Positions 20,408-30,742 of a stretch of DNA of 64,000 bases are shown here, piece after piece. Position 1 is the stretch's first letter. Every line of letters starts with the position of its first letter. This stretch comes from Mucilaginibacter sp. (lineage in GTDB: Bacteria > Bacteroidota > Bacteroidia > Sphingobacteriales > Sphingobacteriaceae): positions 38,826 to 102,825 of the forward strand of contig JAQBOA010000064.1 in NCBI GenBank assembly GCA_028288305.1. Direction: 5' to 3'. The position numbers and the translations under genes were made by a program. Below the pieces are notes generated by a model. It did no database searches. It was given only the letters and a program-made list of their open reading frames with translations, and was not told where the DNA came from.

Positions 20408-21574
20408 ATGAACGCAATATTTTTTATAAGCTTATTCCTGATATTTTATGCATTTATAGGCTATGGTTTTTTATTGTTTATTTTAATTAAAATAAAACGT
20501 TTAATATTCGGGAAGCCTTCAATACCTGAAGCCGAAAACCTGCCAACCTGCACATTAATAGTAGCTGCTTATAACGAGGAAGCTTTTATTGAAAAGAAAA
20601 TAAAAAACAGCCTGGATCTTATTTATCCGGAAAATAAGCTGAATTTTATTTTTGTAACTGATGGCTCAACTGATGATACCGCCCGGATTGTTTCAAAATT
20701 CCCACAAGTAAATCACATGCACGCTGCCGCCAGGTTGGGTAAAATGGCCGCTGTTCACCGGGCTATTGCTAAAGTAAAAACTGACGTAATTGTTTTTACA
20801 GATGCAAACACTTTTTTAAATAAAGAAGCTATCATAAATATTTGCCGGCATTATGCTGATAGCAAAACAGGCGCTGTGGCAGGTGAAAAAAGAGTAAACA
20901 TAACTGAGACTGCTGATGCCACTGCCGGAGAAGGTTTCTATTGGAAATATGAATCAAAGTTAAAGGCATGGGATTCAGAGCTATATTCTGTTGTTGGGGC
21001 TGCAGGTGAGTTATTTTCTATTCGTACCAATTTATACCAGCCTGTACCAGCCGGTGCTATTATTGATGATTTTATGATATCGATGCTCATTGCGGAGAAG
21101 GGTTACAAAATAGTTTACGAACCTGAAGCTTACGCAATGGAAACAGGTTCGGAAAATGTTAAAGAAGAACTAAAACGAAAAATCAGAATTGCAGCTGGTG
21201 GTATTCAATCTATAATTTGGTTAAAAAGTCTGCTTATTCCCATTAAGACCCCCCTACTCTCTTTTCAATATATTAGCCATAGGGTGCTCAGGTGGACAAT
21301 AGTTCCCTTTTTGATGTTACTTGTTTTATTATTAAATATTTTAATTGTAGTGAGAGGGAACAGCGCCCCATTGTACCAATTGTTGTTAGTGGCACAATTG
21401 GTATTTTATGGTATGTCGGCCCTGGGTTGGTTAATGGTAGCTAAGGAAATAAAAGTTAAAATATTTTTTATACCCTATTATTTCAGCATGATGAATTATG
21501 CAGTGATTATGGGGATAGTGCGTTTTACCAAAGGTAAACAGAGTGCCGTTTGGGAAAAAGCAAAAAGGAAATAG
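20408..21574 (+). CDS. Glycosyltransferase family 2, membrane-associated
   Basis: CTLIVAAYNEEAFIEKKIKNSL...FVTDGSTDDTA...FTDANTFL; C-terminal TM segments. Confidence 0.93.
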   Translation: MNAIFFISLFLIFYAFIGYGFLLFILIKIKRLIFGKPSIPEAENLPTCTLIVAAYNEEAFIEKKIKNSLDLIYPENKLNFIFVTDGSTDDTARIVSKFPQVNHMHAAARLGKMAAVHRAIAKVKTDVIVFTDANTFLNKEAIINICRHYADSKTGAVAGEKRVNITETADATAGEGFYWKYESKLKAWDSELYSVVGAAGELFSIRTNLYQPVPAGAIIDDFMISMLIAEKGYKIVYEPEAYAMETGSENVKEELKRKIRIAAGGIQSIIWLKSLLIPIKTPLLSFQYISHRVLRWTIVPFLMLLVLLLNILIVVRGNSAPLYQLLLVAQLVFYGMSALGWLMVAKEIKVKIFFIPYYFSMMNYAVIMGIVRFTKGKQSAVWEKAKRK

Positions 21575-21587
21575 TTATTAATGATCA

Positions 21588-22220
21588 ATGGCAATTAAAG
21601 ATAAAATAAAAAGTAATCCCGCATTAAAAAGGATCGTTCACTGGATGCTGATCCCATCCGGCGAAGCACGGCCGCGCGTTTGGGTAAAATTATTTGTTAA
21701 TCCATTTATTCATAAATATGGTAAAGCTTGCAAAGTAAGATGGCATACACGAATGGACGTATTGCCTTTTAATAAATTTATCCTCGGCAGTAAATCAACC
21801 ATAGAAGATTTTTGCACAATTAACAACGGTGTAGGAGATGTGGAAATAGGCGACAATACTTTAATTGGCATGAGCAATGTAATTATAGGCCCTGTAAAAA
21901 TTGGGAATAATGTAATTTTTGCCCAAAATATAGTTGTCAGCGGCTTAAATCATGAATACCGTGATGTTACCAAACCAATACATGAACAAAAAGTATTGAT
22001 TGCTCCAATCATTGTTGAAGATGAATGCTGGATTGCTGCAAACGTTGTTATTACTTCGGGAATAACAATAGGCAAACACAGTGTTGTAGCTGCAGGAGCG
22101 GTAGTTACTAAAAGTATCCCACCATATTCAGTTGCAGCGGGTAACCCGGCAAAGGTTATCAAAAGATATGATTTTGGTATCAATAAATGGGTATCCGTAA
22201 AAAATGAGGTTTTAACATAA
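21588..22220 (+). CDS. Acyltransferase, left-handed beta-helix (hexapeptide) family
   Basis: IGDNTLIGMSNVIIGPVKIGNNVIFAQNIVVSG...GAVVTKSIPPYSVAAGNPAKVIKRY. Confidence 0.93.
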   Translation: MAIKDKIKSNPALKRIVHWMLIPSGEARPRVWVKLFVNPFIHKYGKACKVRWHTRMDVLPFNKFILGSKSTIEDFCTINNGVGDVEIGDNTLIGMSNVIIGPVKIGNNVIFAQNIVVSGLNHEYRDVTKPIHEQKVLIAPIIVEDECWIAANVVITSGITIGKHSVVAAGAVVTKSIPPYSVAAGNPAKVIKRYDFGINKWVSVKNEVLT

Positions 22221-22245
22221 AACTTCATAATAATTTTATGCCGTC

Positions 22246-22273
22246 GTAAAGACGTGATGCATTGCGTCTTTAC
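22246..22273. terminator. Palindromic bidirectional terminator-like element
   Basis: GTAAAGACGTGATGCATTGCGTCTTTAC; 9-bp perfect outer arms, lies at the junction of convergent genes. Confidence 0.65.
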
Positions 22274-23109
22274 ATTGAATTATCAATATAGTCAAGAACC
22301 GTTTCATCCGTATTGATATCAAATTTTCTGGCAAACAGTTTGCCTGAGTTTACGATGGTATTGGCATCACCTAAAGAAAATATTTTAGGGCTAACCCCAC
22401 CGGCAGACCAGTCAATATATCGCAGATCTTCATTTACCATTTTTCCTTTATGAATAGAATTATAGAGAATGGTTTGAAAGACAAATTCATCAGGCCCCCA
22501 GGTTAATTTAATAAAGCGCCTTAGCTTTCCATGACTTTCCCAATAGTCAATTATATAATTAACACATTCCATTGAGATTGTAAACCATTGCGAGCGGCCT
22601 ACCGGAATCAAATTATCGGGTAATGTGCGTTGTGGAAGTACCATATTTACAATCCTTTGTAAAATATAACGGCCGGGTATCTGAAAATTATTAAAATGAT
22701 ATTTATGTATCCGGGGTAAAGCTTCAAGCCATTCTGATTCAAATGGCAGGAAATTCATAAAAGCCTTACCGGGATTTTCACTTAAATGGTTATAAATAAA
22801 TTCCTGCGACTTTAAGGGATAATCCTGTTCGCTTAAAAGATTAAGATATTGATAATTTTTGCCTGATGCCGCAATTTCTTTTAACCCATTTAAAGTTGCC
22901 TGCACAATACTATAGGTACCCCAGTAAACTTTTACCCTGTTTTTTATAAAATAAATATTCTTATTGTTTTTTAAATGCTCAAAAGAGCGGATAGGCGTTT
23001 TTTTATCCAGGTGAATATAAATATCAGCATTTGGATGAGATAAACGATTTATAAGACGCTCCAGTTGTCCGGTTTCGGTATGTACAAGGATCAAATGGGC
23101 GAGTTTCAT
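22270..23109 (-). CDS. GT14-type (core-2/I-branching) glycosyltransferase
   Basis: KLAHLILVHTETGQLERLINRLSHPNADIYIHLDKK...YLNLLSEQDYPLKS...WFTISMECVNYI...PDEFVFQTIL. Confidence 0.88.
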   Translation of the reverse strand: MKLAHLILVHTETGQLERLINRLSHPNADIYIHLDKKTPIRSFEHLKNNKNIYFIKNRVKVYWGTYSIVQATLNGLKEIAASGKNYQYLNLLSEQDYPLKSQEFIYNHLSENPGKAFMNFLPFESEWLEALPRIHKYHFNNFQIPGRYILQRIVNMVLPQRTLPDNLIPVGRSQWFTISMECVNYIIDYWESHGKLRRFIKLTWGPDEFVFQTILYNSIHKGKMVNEDLRYIDWSAGGVSPKIFSLGDANTIVNSGKLFARKFDINTDETVLDYIDNSM

Positions 23110-23115
23110 ACAATC

Positions 23116-24255
23116 TTATCCTTTTATACCTGTAAGGTCGCGTACTTGTTTCTTAAATACCCGGCCAAAATATTTTAAGTCGTATAAGGGTATAAATTTC
23201 CAGCTGCCTTTATAGTTAAACATCCACATTAGCGCTCTTTTAAAATCTTTACTCTTCATGCAATATCTCAGATCACGATCGAATATTGCCACCTCTACTC
23301 TTTTTTCATAGTTATCCGGCAATTTAGGATCAGGGGTTAAGTCTCCGTTCATAATCCGTTTAATCCCATCCGAAAAATCATGACCAGTAAACCTGGAATA
23401 AGGTATCCATGAATTGGTACGGGCATCGACTTCAATCAGGTAATATATTTTTCTTTCGGGATGGTAAACGTATTGTATGCTGGCAAAACTATTCATGCCA
23501 ACACATTCTGCCAGTTTTTCAAGATAAGTTTCTATTTCCCTGGATTGGTAATACATCCTTCGGGTAGTAAACGAAAACTTGTTGTACATATAAGTTAAAA
23601 TCGCTGCACAGTTATAAGTAATTAGTTTCCCATCCCTAAACAGTGCTTCAACTCCAATGTCGTCCCCTTTTATAAATTCTTGTAATACCAGGTTAGTTTT
23701 TATTTTAACATTGTCCAGGCATGATTGTAACTCGGATTGATCTTCGCAAAATTGGATGCCAAGGCCAGAGAAGCTGAAATCCTCTTTTAATAATATCGGA
23801 AATTGAAGTTCTTTTTTGATATAATCAACATCCATACCCTCAATATAATTTATAAAGCGGGGTGTTGGTATACCATATTTAAGGCAAATATTTGACAACC
23901 CTGTTTTGGATGATAATATTTCACGGTTTTCTATCTTATTGATTGGAAGTATTTTCTTAAATAGTTCTTCGTCTGTTGTAATAGCGGTGTTCATTAATTT
24001 AACCGTAACATCCTCTAAAAGAACTATCCATTTATAATAGTCCGGTTTTTCCTTAACGAGCTTTAGTAAATTATCCTTAAAGGTCTCATGTTCAGAACTG
24101 GTTTCTATCCAGTTATCATAAAATTTATTTGAAAGCAGCCATGAAGTACTGTCACAGAACACATCGACTTTACAGCCTGCCCTTTTAAATACGAATGGAA
24201 TCTCACCGGTAGAATCAAAAAAGCTGGCTATTGAAACCAAAAGGACATTGTTCAT
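23116..24255 (-). CDS. ATP-grasp domain protein
   Basis: FPILLKEDFSFSGLGIQFCEDQSEL...LVLQEFIKGDDIGVEALFRDGKLI...YYLIEVDARTNSW. Confidence 0.85.
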   Translation of the reverse strand: MNNVLLVSIASFFDSTGEIPFVFKRAGCKVDVFCDSTSWLLSNKFYDNWIETSSEHETFKDNLLKLVKEKPDYYKWIVLLEDVTVKLMNTAITTDEELFKKILPINKIENREILSSKTGLSNICLKYGIPTPRFINYIEGMDVDYIKKELQFPILLKEDFSFSGLGIQFCEDQSELQSCLDNVKIKTNLVLQEFIKGDDIGVEALFRDGKLITYNCAAILTYMYNKFSFTTRRMYYQSREIETYLEKLAECVGMNSFASIQYVYHPERKIYYLIEVDARTNSWIPYSRFTGHDFSDGIKRIMNGDLTPDPKLPDNYEKRVEVAIFDRDLRYCMKSKDFKRALMWMFNYKGSWKFIPLYDLKYFGRVFKKQVRDLTGIKG

Positions 24256-24363
24256 AAATTAATTTTAACTAAGAAGAAAAGTACCTGTACCAAAAAATAC
24301 TATTATTTATAATAAAGTATAATTTTCAGTGGAATAATATTTCTTTTTACGTACAAAGGCTAT

Positions 24364-25710
24364 ATGCGGTTACTGAAACTCTCACAATTAAAAAATAAGA
24401 ATTTTCTGGCGCTTGCCGGTAATGGAACTATATCTGCAATCAGTGTTTTAACTATCTCTGTTCTTTACCGTGCAATGCCTCAAAGCTCAGTGGGAGTATG
24501 GTTCTTTTTTTTATCTGTCTACGGGTTGGCCGATGCACTTCGGAATGGCTTACTATCAACGGCGACCATTAAGTTCTACGCGGGTACGGAAGGAACCAGG
24601 GCAGCCAGCACGTTAGGTTCAGTGTGGTTCCTGGCAATAGCTTTAAGCGGGGCTATGATGCTTATTAACCTGTGTATAATGCCTTTCATGGGATATATTA
24701 AAGATCAGCAAATAATTTTAGTGGTAAAATGGTTTGGTGTAACTGTTTTAAGTTCCTTAACCTATAATGTTGTATGCTGGAAATTAGTTGCGGATGAAGA
24801 CTATATAACCATTCTGCAAATACGGCTGATTAACAATATATCTATGATTTTATTGATCCTGGCAATGGCTTATTTTAAAAAGGCAACGCTCGAAAATTTG
24901 TTGTGGATTAATTTTTTAACTAACTGCCTTACCAGTCTTTTTTGTTTTGTTTTTGGTTACACTCAAATCAGATCAATTTTTCAACGCACTGCCAGCCAGG
25001 TAAAGGAAATAATTTCTTTTGGCAAATACAGCCTGGCAACTACTATAAGCAGTAATCTTTTGGGGAGTATTAATACCTTCATTATAACTTTCTTTTTGGG
25101 GCCGGGCGCTTTAGCTGTGTATAACCTGCCTTTTAAGCTTATGGAGTTTGTTGAGATACCTTTGCGCAGTTTTGTAGGTACCGGTATGTCATCGATGGCT
25201 ATTGCCCATAACACCAACAATATGTCGTACCTGGCGTATGTATCAAAAAAATACGCTGGGATGCTAACATTGGTATTTATACCACTTGCTGTAGTTGCAT
25301 TTTTTGGAGCTGACATCGCAGTATTATTGCTCGGCGGTAAAAAATATGTGGGGACTGAAGCCGCTAATATATTCCGGTTGTTTATGTTCTTTGCTATCCT
25401 TTACCCCATCGATCGTTTTAATGGGGCGACACTTGATATTATTCATCTTCCTAAGATAAATTTTTATAAAGTACTGATTATGTTAGCAGTTACCTCTATT
25501 GCCACTACAATAGGAGTAAGCATTTTTAAAAATATTTATGGTGTAGCCTTAGCCGTTCCCTTCCCTTTAATTGCTGGTTTAGCATTTGGGTACTATCAAC
25601 TACGAAAACATATAGATTATTCTATTAAAGGGATTTTAACAACCGGCTACAGTGAACTAACCTTGCTTATTCAAAAATTTGTTGTTAAAAAAACGCAGCC
25701 TGTTAGTTAG
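24364..25710 (+). CDS. Polysaccharide flippase (MOP/Wzx-like)
   Basis: ~12 hydrophobic segments; VYNLPFKLMEFVEIPLRSF typical of Bacteroidota Wzx-like proteins. Confidence 0.85.
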   Translation: MRLLKLSQLKNKNFLALAGNGTISAISVLTISVLYRAMPQSSVGVWFFFLSVYGLADALRNGLLSTATIKFYAGTEGTRAASTLGSVWFLAIALSGAMMLINLCIMPFMGYIKDQQIILVVKWFGVTVLSSLTYNVVCWKLVADEDYITILQIRLINNISMILLILAMAYFKKATLENLLWINFLTNCLTSLFCFVFGYTQIRSIFQRTASQVKEIISFGKYSLATTISSNLLGSINTFIITFFLGPGALAVYNLPFKLMEFVEIPLRSFVGTGMSSMAIAHNTNNMSYLAYVSKKYAGMLTLVFIPLAVVAFFGADIAVLLLGGKKYVGTEAANIFRLFMFFAILYPIDRFNGATLDIIHLPKINFYKVLIMLAVTSIATTIGVSIFKNIYGVALAVPFPLIAGLAFGYYQLRKHIDYSIKGILTTGYSELTLLIQKFVVKKTQPVS

Positions 25711-25739
25711 AAGAAGGATTTTACGATCAACTTATTTTT

Positions 25740-26621
25740 CTACTTAAAAAACTTGTTCAGTATATTTTTTACTTTTTTGATATATCGTTTTGATTCACCT
25801 ATCGGCTTAAGGTTTTTCCATTTTGTCTGATCTAAATAGCTAAAGAAGATTCTTTTAAACTCCGGACTATTATCATATGACTTATAAATGGGTTTGCGTT
25901 GCACAAAATGGATCAAAAACGGGTTTGGATGGTCTATAGTACAGAAATGATTCCACAAAGGATCCAGTTCTAACCATTGATTAGCCAACACTACATTTAA
26001 ACCATACTGATCAGGATAATTTAAATGCTTTTTATTATGATCAATACACTCAATAATTTTTTCTGTTACATTTTGGTCCCGCCATTTACGGGTATTCATT
26101 AATATTAATCCTGTGTTAAAATACCTTGTATCTCCCGGTAAACCCAATTCCTTATAATTTAAAATACCGCCCCAGGAGTTATCGAAGGTAATGATACGCG
26201 GATCCAAAACCGCCCCCACAACATAATTGCTAAGATCATTTTCAAACAAAAGGGTGATATCCTTTTGAACAATCATGTCTACATCCAGGTACAATACCTT
26301 TTCAACCTCTTCGGGAATAAAATATGGAATAAATAACCGCATATAGATATTTAATGGATAAGAGCTCCTGTCCGTCGGCATTTTCATTCCATCGGGGATT
26401 ACCCCATTCATGCTCTTCCATATTAAAGATGTAATATCCTGGTTAATGGATTGCTGTAATTTTTTCTTACTCCCAGCGCTTACATTATCTTCAATAATAA
26501 AAATATTTATTTTTTGACCTGGACGAATATTTGCTTCAATCGATTTGATTAATGCAGCCAGCAAAATAATGTAATGGTTATCGCTGGCAACAACAATATT
26601 CAGAGGTTTTAAATTAATCAT
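25740..26621 (-). CDS. Glycosyltransferase family 8
   Basis: NIVVASDNHYIILLAALIKSI...EVEKVLYLDVDMIVQKDI...YFNTGLILMNTRKWR...DQYGLNVVL. Confidence 0.95.
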   Translation of the reverse strand: MINLKPLNIVVASDNHYIILLAALIKSIEANIRPGQKINIFIIEDNVSAGSKKKLQQSINQDITSLIWKSMNGVIPDGMKMPTDRSSYPLNIYMRLFIPYFIPEEVEKVLYLDVDMIVQKDITLLFENDLSNYVVGAVLDPRIITFDNSWGGILNYKELGLPGDTRYFNTGLILMNTRKWRDQNVTEKIIECIDHNKKHLNYPDQYGLNVVLANQWLELDPLWNHFCTIDHPNPFLIHFVQRKPIYKSYDNSPEFKRIFFSYLDQTKWKNLKPIGESKRYIKKVKNILNKFFK

Positions 26622-26630
26622 ATAAATATT

Positions 26631-27839
26631 TTAATTTGAGAGATCTGTAATACGCCTATAAATCTCTTTCACACTGTTTTCCCATGTATGCGACATTGCA
26701 AAATCTGCCCTTGCCTGCGGTAAATGTTGATCATTTTCTTCAAGAGATTTGGTAATCATCGTAATATAATCCTCTTTTGAAGTTGCAAGGTATACATGGT
26801 CGCTAAAAATACTCATGCCTTCTGTTTTTGTTGCTACCACAGGTTTGCCCGTAGCTAAATACTCGTCAATTTTCCGGGGATAGTTTCCAATCGTTACCTC
26901 ATTTACAATCTGCGGGTTAATACAAACATTAAACGAATGAATGTAAGCAGGAAGCTCAGAAGGATTTTTTGAACCTAAAAAATGAATATTTGAAATCTGA
27001 TGTAAATCGCTTCTTTTAAACTCTTCGTCTTCCGGACCAACTAAAACAATGCTCCATTCGGGTTTTTGTTTTGCAATATATTCAAGTAACTTAATATCCA
27101 GGCGTATACTTTGTAATGCACCCACATATCCAATTATGGGCCCGGGTAGTTTAATAATATCATCGGGGGTCTGTTGATCCAGCTTTATATTAAACGTTTC
27201 CAATTCGCAGCCCTGCCCAACATAAAATGAATTTTTATTGTACTTTTTACAATGGTTTGCCAGGTAAGTGGAATTTGCCACACAGAGGTCGCTCTTTTTA
27301 ATCAGCAGCGGTTCCAGTTTCTGCCCATGAAGTTTCCAATAATCAACCCCTAATAAATAATCCCTTGAGTAGTATATGCTTATTGCCGGATTTAATAATT
27401 CCTTTAAATAAAAACACCTGAAAATATCATTATCATTAAACAGGATAATGTTCTTAAACCCAAGCTTGTTTATACCCTTGGTTATTGAATTTGCAAATCT
27501 TTTATTATTAACTTTATTTAGCCAGTTATATAAAACATCGTTCTTAATCCAGTTGATTGATTCAATGAGCTCATCAGGATAGTAATTCCATAAGTTTTCT
27601 TTGATGGTTAAAATACTATCTGTTGATTTATTGATCACCTCAATCCTTTTTTTAACTTTCGGATCGTTTTTGTGCTTAAGCTTTGAAATCCTGTCAAGCG
27701 GGGAATTAACATACAAAACCCGGTTATGCCTGCTAAATTCCTCAGCTATATTTTTGCAATTGCTTCCTATTTCAGTGTCCCAGGGTTGTTGGCCAACAAT
27801 TACTATATCCCGGTTTTTGATGATATAACTATCGATCAT
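26631..27839 (-). CDS. Glycosyltransferase (GT4-like)
   Basis: GPIIGYVGALQSIRLDIKLLEYIAKQKPEWSIVLVGPEDE...GNYPRKIDEYLATGKPVVATKTEG. Confidence 0.92.
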   Translation of the reverse strand: MIDSYIIKNRDIVIVGQQPWDTEIGSNCKNIAEEFSRHNRVLYVNSPLDRISKLKHKNDPKVKKRIEVINKSTDSILTIKENLWNYYPDELIESINWIKNDVLYNWLNKVNNKRFANSITKGINKLGFKNIILFNDNDIFRCFYLKELLNPAISIYYSRDYLLGVDYWKLHGQKLEPLLIKKSDLCVANSTYLANHCKKYNKNSFYVGQGCELETFNIKLDQQTPDDIIKLPGPIIGYVGALQSIRLDIKLLEYIAKQKPEWSIVLVGPEDEEFKRSDLHQISNIHFLGSKNPSELPAYIHSFNVCINPQIVNEVTIGNYPRKIDEYLATGKPVVATKTEGMSIFSDHVYLATSKEDYITMITKSLEENDQHLPQARADFAMSHTWENSVKEIYRRITDLSN

Positions 27840-27859
27840 TGAGTATCAAATAATTGGGG

Positions 27860-29380
27860 TTAATTAGTAATGAGCATTATCTTTTGTTCCTGCTTTTCTT
27901 TATCAAGCCGTAAAAGGACAGTTAGTAATGCCATCTCAAAAGAGAAATACACATTTGAAGGGAATTGAACCAAAGCTTCCTGCGGGAAGTTAGCTATGTT
28001 GTAAGCAAAAATTATCAAAACCATTCCTAAACAATAAGTTTTAAGCTCGGGGTCTTTAATCAGGTAATAATTATTAATGCCGGTTTTTAATGCAGTAAAC
28101 ATTAATAAACAGAAAATAAACAGCCCGATCCACCCTAACTCAACTGCTACCCTGATATAACCACTATCCGGCGGAAAGTTTGCCAGGTAAGAGTTTGGTG
28201 CAAAGCGTTGCCCCCATATTCCGGTAGCACCCAAACCGCCACCAACCGGGTGCGACAATATATAAGGTTGAATGCGCTTTTGATTATCTTTTCTTAAATT
28301 GTATGAATTATCATTATTTGGATGAAAAGCTGTTTGGAAACGCGCCAGGTTAGGGTCGCTGGTAGGCACATTAATAAGAAAGATAAGGAATGCTGCTGCA
28401 AAGCAAGTAAATATCAAAACTTTACGATTGTAATTTAAAACAGCAAACAATAATAAAGCCGCCGGGATCAGCACATTAGCACCCCTTGTTCCTGAATATA
28501 GGCTGGAGATTTGAAAAGAAGCAACTAAAAATATAAGAATAACTTTTTTCCATACGGGTAATTTTCCAGCTATTAATGCAATACAAAATATGCTGGCCAT
28601 TGACATATTATAAGCGAAAGATACCGGATCGGAAAAGATGGAAAATTTTCGCCAGTGGCCTCCAATAAATAATAAATTAACAATGTTAGGGTCGGAATGT
28701 AAATAAACTTTCTCCGCGTTCGAAAAGCCTATGAATTCCTGTTTAAATGCATAAATAGCTGCAAAAAAGCTCAAAGCAAGCCAAACCTTAAATATAAGCT
28801 TTATAAATTTTATCGACCTGATATTATATAGGAACACAAAATAGCTAAGCAATACAATGGCAACAGTGCGTATAGTATAAAGCCATGCTGCCCGCGCCTC
28901 TGTTACAGGGTTTAATACCTCAAGCACATTGTATCCTATCCAAATTAGTATCATGGTGCTTACCGGCCCCTTTAGCATTTCCCAGTTTTTCTCTTTTTTT
29001 TGCCTTATCAATAAACCAATCATCAAAAGAGCCTGTATAACATCCATTATTATACCTACCGGACCTGTTACTCCTATCCGCCAAAGGAAAAAAAGCAGGT
29101 AGGCCATGATCAATAAAACCATTATACCAAACTCAGGGTACACAACGATAGCATAAACAGAAGGCAGGCCAATTACTGTAATTAAAAAAAGCGCTCCGAA
29201 AACAATCCCAAACTTGCTGATGCCTACTGCAATAAGTATTGATAGAAGGATGAGGGAAGTAATACCAACAGGATTAAAAAGCTTTTCTAACAGAACAGTT
29301 TTTTTAAAGTTCTGAGAAAAACCTTTGCTTTTTTTCGATAAAAGCAATATCCGTGATCCTTGTTCTGGTAAGTTATTCAC
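27860..29380 (-). CDS. O-antigen ligase/polymerase family protein
   Basis: Multi-TM protein with SSLYSGTRGANVL and NSYLANFPPDSGYIRVAVELGWIGLFIF (Wzy_C-like); GTG start. Confidence 0.88.
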   Translation of the reverse strand: MNNLPEQGSRILLLSKKSKGFSQNFKKTVLLEKLFNPVGITSLILLSILIAVGISKFGIVFGALFLITVIGLPSVYAIVVYPEFGIMVLLIMAYLLFFLWRIGVTGPVGIIMDVIQALLMIGLLIRQKKEKNWEMLKGPVSTMILIWIGYNVLEVLNPVTEARAAWLYTIRTVAIVLLSYFVFLYNIRSIKFIKLIFKVWLALSFFAAIYAFKQEFIGFSNAEKVYLHSDPNIVNLLFIGGHWRKFSIFSDPVSFAYNMSMASIFCIALIAGKLPVWKKVILIFLVASFQISSLYSGTRGANVLIPAALLLFAVLNYNRKVLIFTCFAAAFLIFLINVPTSDPNLARFQTAFHPNNDNSYNLRKDNQKRIQPYILSHPVGGGLGATGIWGQRFAPNSYLANFPPDSGYIRVAVELGWIGLFIFCLLMFTALKTGINNYYLIKDPELKTYCLGMVLIIFAYNIANFPQEALVQFPSNVYFSFEMALLTVLLRLDKEKQEQKIMLITN

Positions 29381-29529
29381 TAAAGAAACATTATTTTAAT
29401 TAAAAAAAAGAACACACTTATAAATGCTACTATAAGTGCGACAATCCTGGTTATTCTTTCTGTTTTAAGCTTTAAAACTTCATTTACTTCACCCCTATTA
29501 ACTATCTTTTTTTCAGGCTCTACTCTCAT
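29380..29529 (-). CDS. 49-aa single-TM small protein
   Basis: Reverse-strand MRVEPEKKIVNRGEVNEVLKLKTERITRIVALIVAFISVFFFLIKIMFL; start overlaps the upstream glycosyltransferase end, stop overlaps the downstream GTG (TAGTG). Not in the supplied ORF track. Confidence 0.6.
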   Translation of the reverse strand: MRVEPEKKIVNRGEVNEVLKLKTERITRIVALIVAFISVFFFLIKIMFL

Positions 29530-30703
29530 CGCTTTTTACAATTAATTCAATGGTAGTGTTATGATAATGTTTAGTTGCAACTGAACGCTTGTTAGCACTG
29601 CGGACTTTTAACAAGGATACTACCTGGAAGAAAATAAATTTGGGAATATTGACCAATGACTGATATATACGTTTATCAGTATCTGATTTCTGTAAAGCAA
29701 TATAAAAACCTGTTATAAATATTAAAAAGCCTGATATCCAGACGGCAACTAAAAGAGGAGAAATAAAAATATTTACAGTTAAACAAAACAGTGATAAAAG
29801 AAGAAATATAAACAGAGGGGGTCTTAACAAAATCAAACCAAATAAAAACTGGTTCCAGCTGGGTTTAGTAATCGCTTTACCTATCAATGTAAAGCCTAAA
29901 GAAAAATATTTAAACCAGGTATTTATCCACCTGGAGCGCTGGTTTACCAGCTGATCAGATTGGCTGGTTTTCTCATCATAAACAATTGCTTTCCCGGTAA
30001 AGGCTATCTTTAAATCCCTGCCAACAATTGCGGCCTGGAGCACTTTGTCAAAACCGGCTCCTGTAACATCTCTTTGTTCAAGGCACTCACGATAAAGGTT
30101 AGTAGTAAAAGCCATGCCCGAACCGGCAAGTGTTGCTGATGATCCCGCTTTAGACAATATTTTTCCATCATAAAAATGGTAATAAATATCCCGCGCTGCA
30201 TCAAGGCAGGCATAAGTTGTATTCAAGTTTTTTGCTTCACGAATACCCTGAACAGCCAGGAACCCTTTATTGAAATATTGATTTAATTCGTCAAGGTATT
30301 CAGGATGAACCAGATTATCGCTATCAATAATTGTTAAAAGGTTATGATTGCGCCGAAAATTCCCGATAGCATAAAAGTGCGATCTTGTATTACTTGCCAG
30401 GGTTGTTTCCGGCCGTAAAACTATTACGCGCTCATCATTAAACCGTAACCCGCTTATATCACATTTATCAGCTACAATATAAATAAGATAGTTCTGGTAG
30501 TTAAGTTTTAATAAGGATTTTACTACTTCGGGTATATGGGTTACCTGTTCATAAGCTGTCACAATAATTGCATAATCAGCATCAATTACCTGTAATTTTT
30601 GTTCTTTATCTTTTTTGAAAAAGGTAAACAAATACAGTAGCAAAGGAAGAACCAGGTTATATCCAATCAATATTTGAAACAATATCCATATCAACCAAAT
30701 CAT
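29513..30703 (-). CDS. Glycosyltransferase family 2, membrane
   Basis: YAIIVTAYEQVTHIPEVVKSLL...LLTIIDSDNLVHPEYL...SQSDQLVNQRSRWINTWF (QxxRW-like). Confidence 0.92.
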   Translation of the reverse strand: MIWLIWILFQILIGYNLVLPLLLYLFTFFKKDKEQKLQVIDADYAIIVTAYEQVTHIPEVVKSLLKLNYQNYLIYIVADKCDISGLRFNDERVIVLRPETTLASNTRSHFYAIGNFRRNHNLLTIIDSDNLVHPEYLDELNQYFNKGFLAVQGIREAKNLNTTYACLDAARDIYYHFYDGKILSKAGSSATLAGSGMAFTTNLYRECLEQRDVTGAGFDKVLQAAIVGRDLKIAFTGKAIVYDEKTSQSDQLVNQRSRWINTWFKYFSLGFTLIGKAITKPSWNQFLFGLILLRPPLFIFLLLSLFCLTVNIFISPLLVAVWISGFLIFITGFYIALQKSDTDKRIYQSLVNIPKFIFFQVVSLLKVRSANKRSVATKHYHNTTIELIVKSDESRA

Positions 30704-30742
30704 TGTTATTTATTAAGAGGTTTTAGTGATTATTAATTCTAA

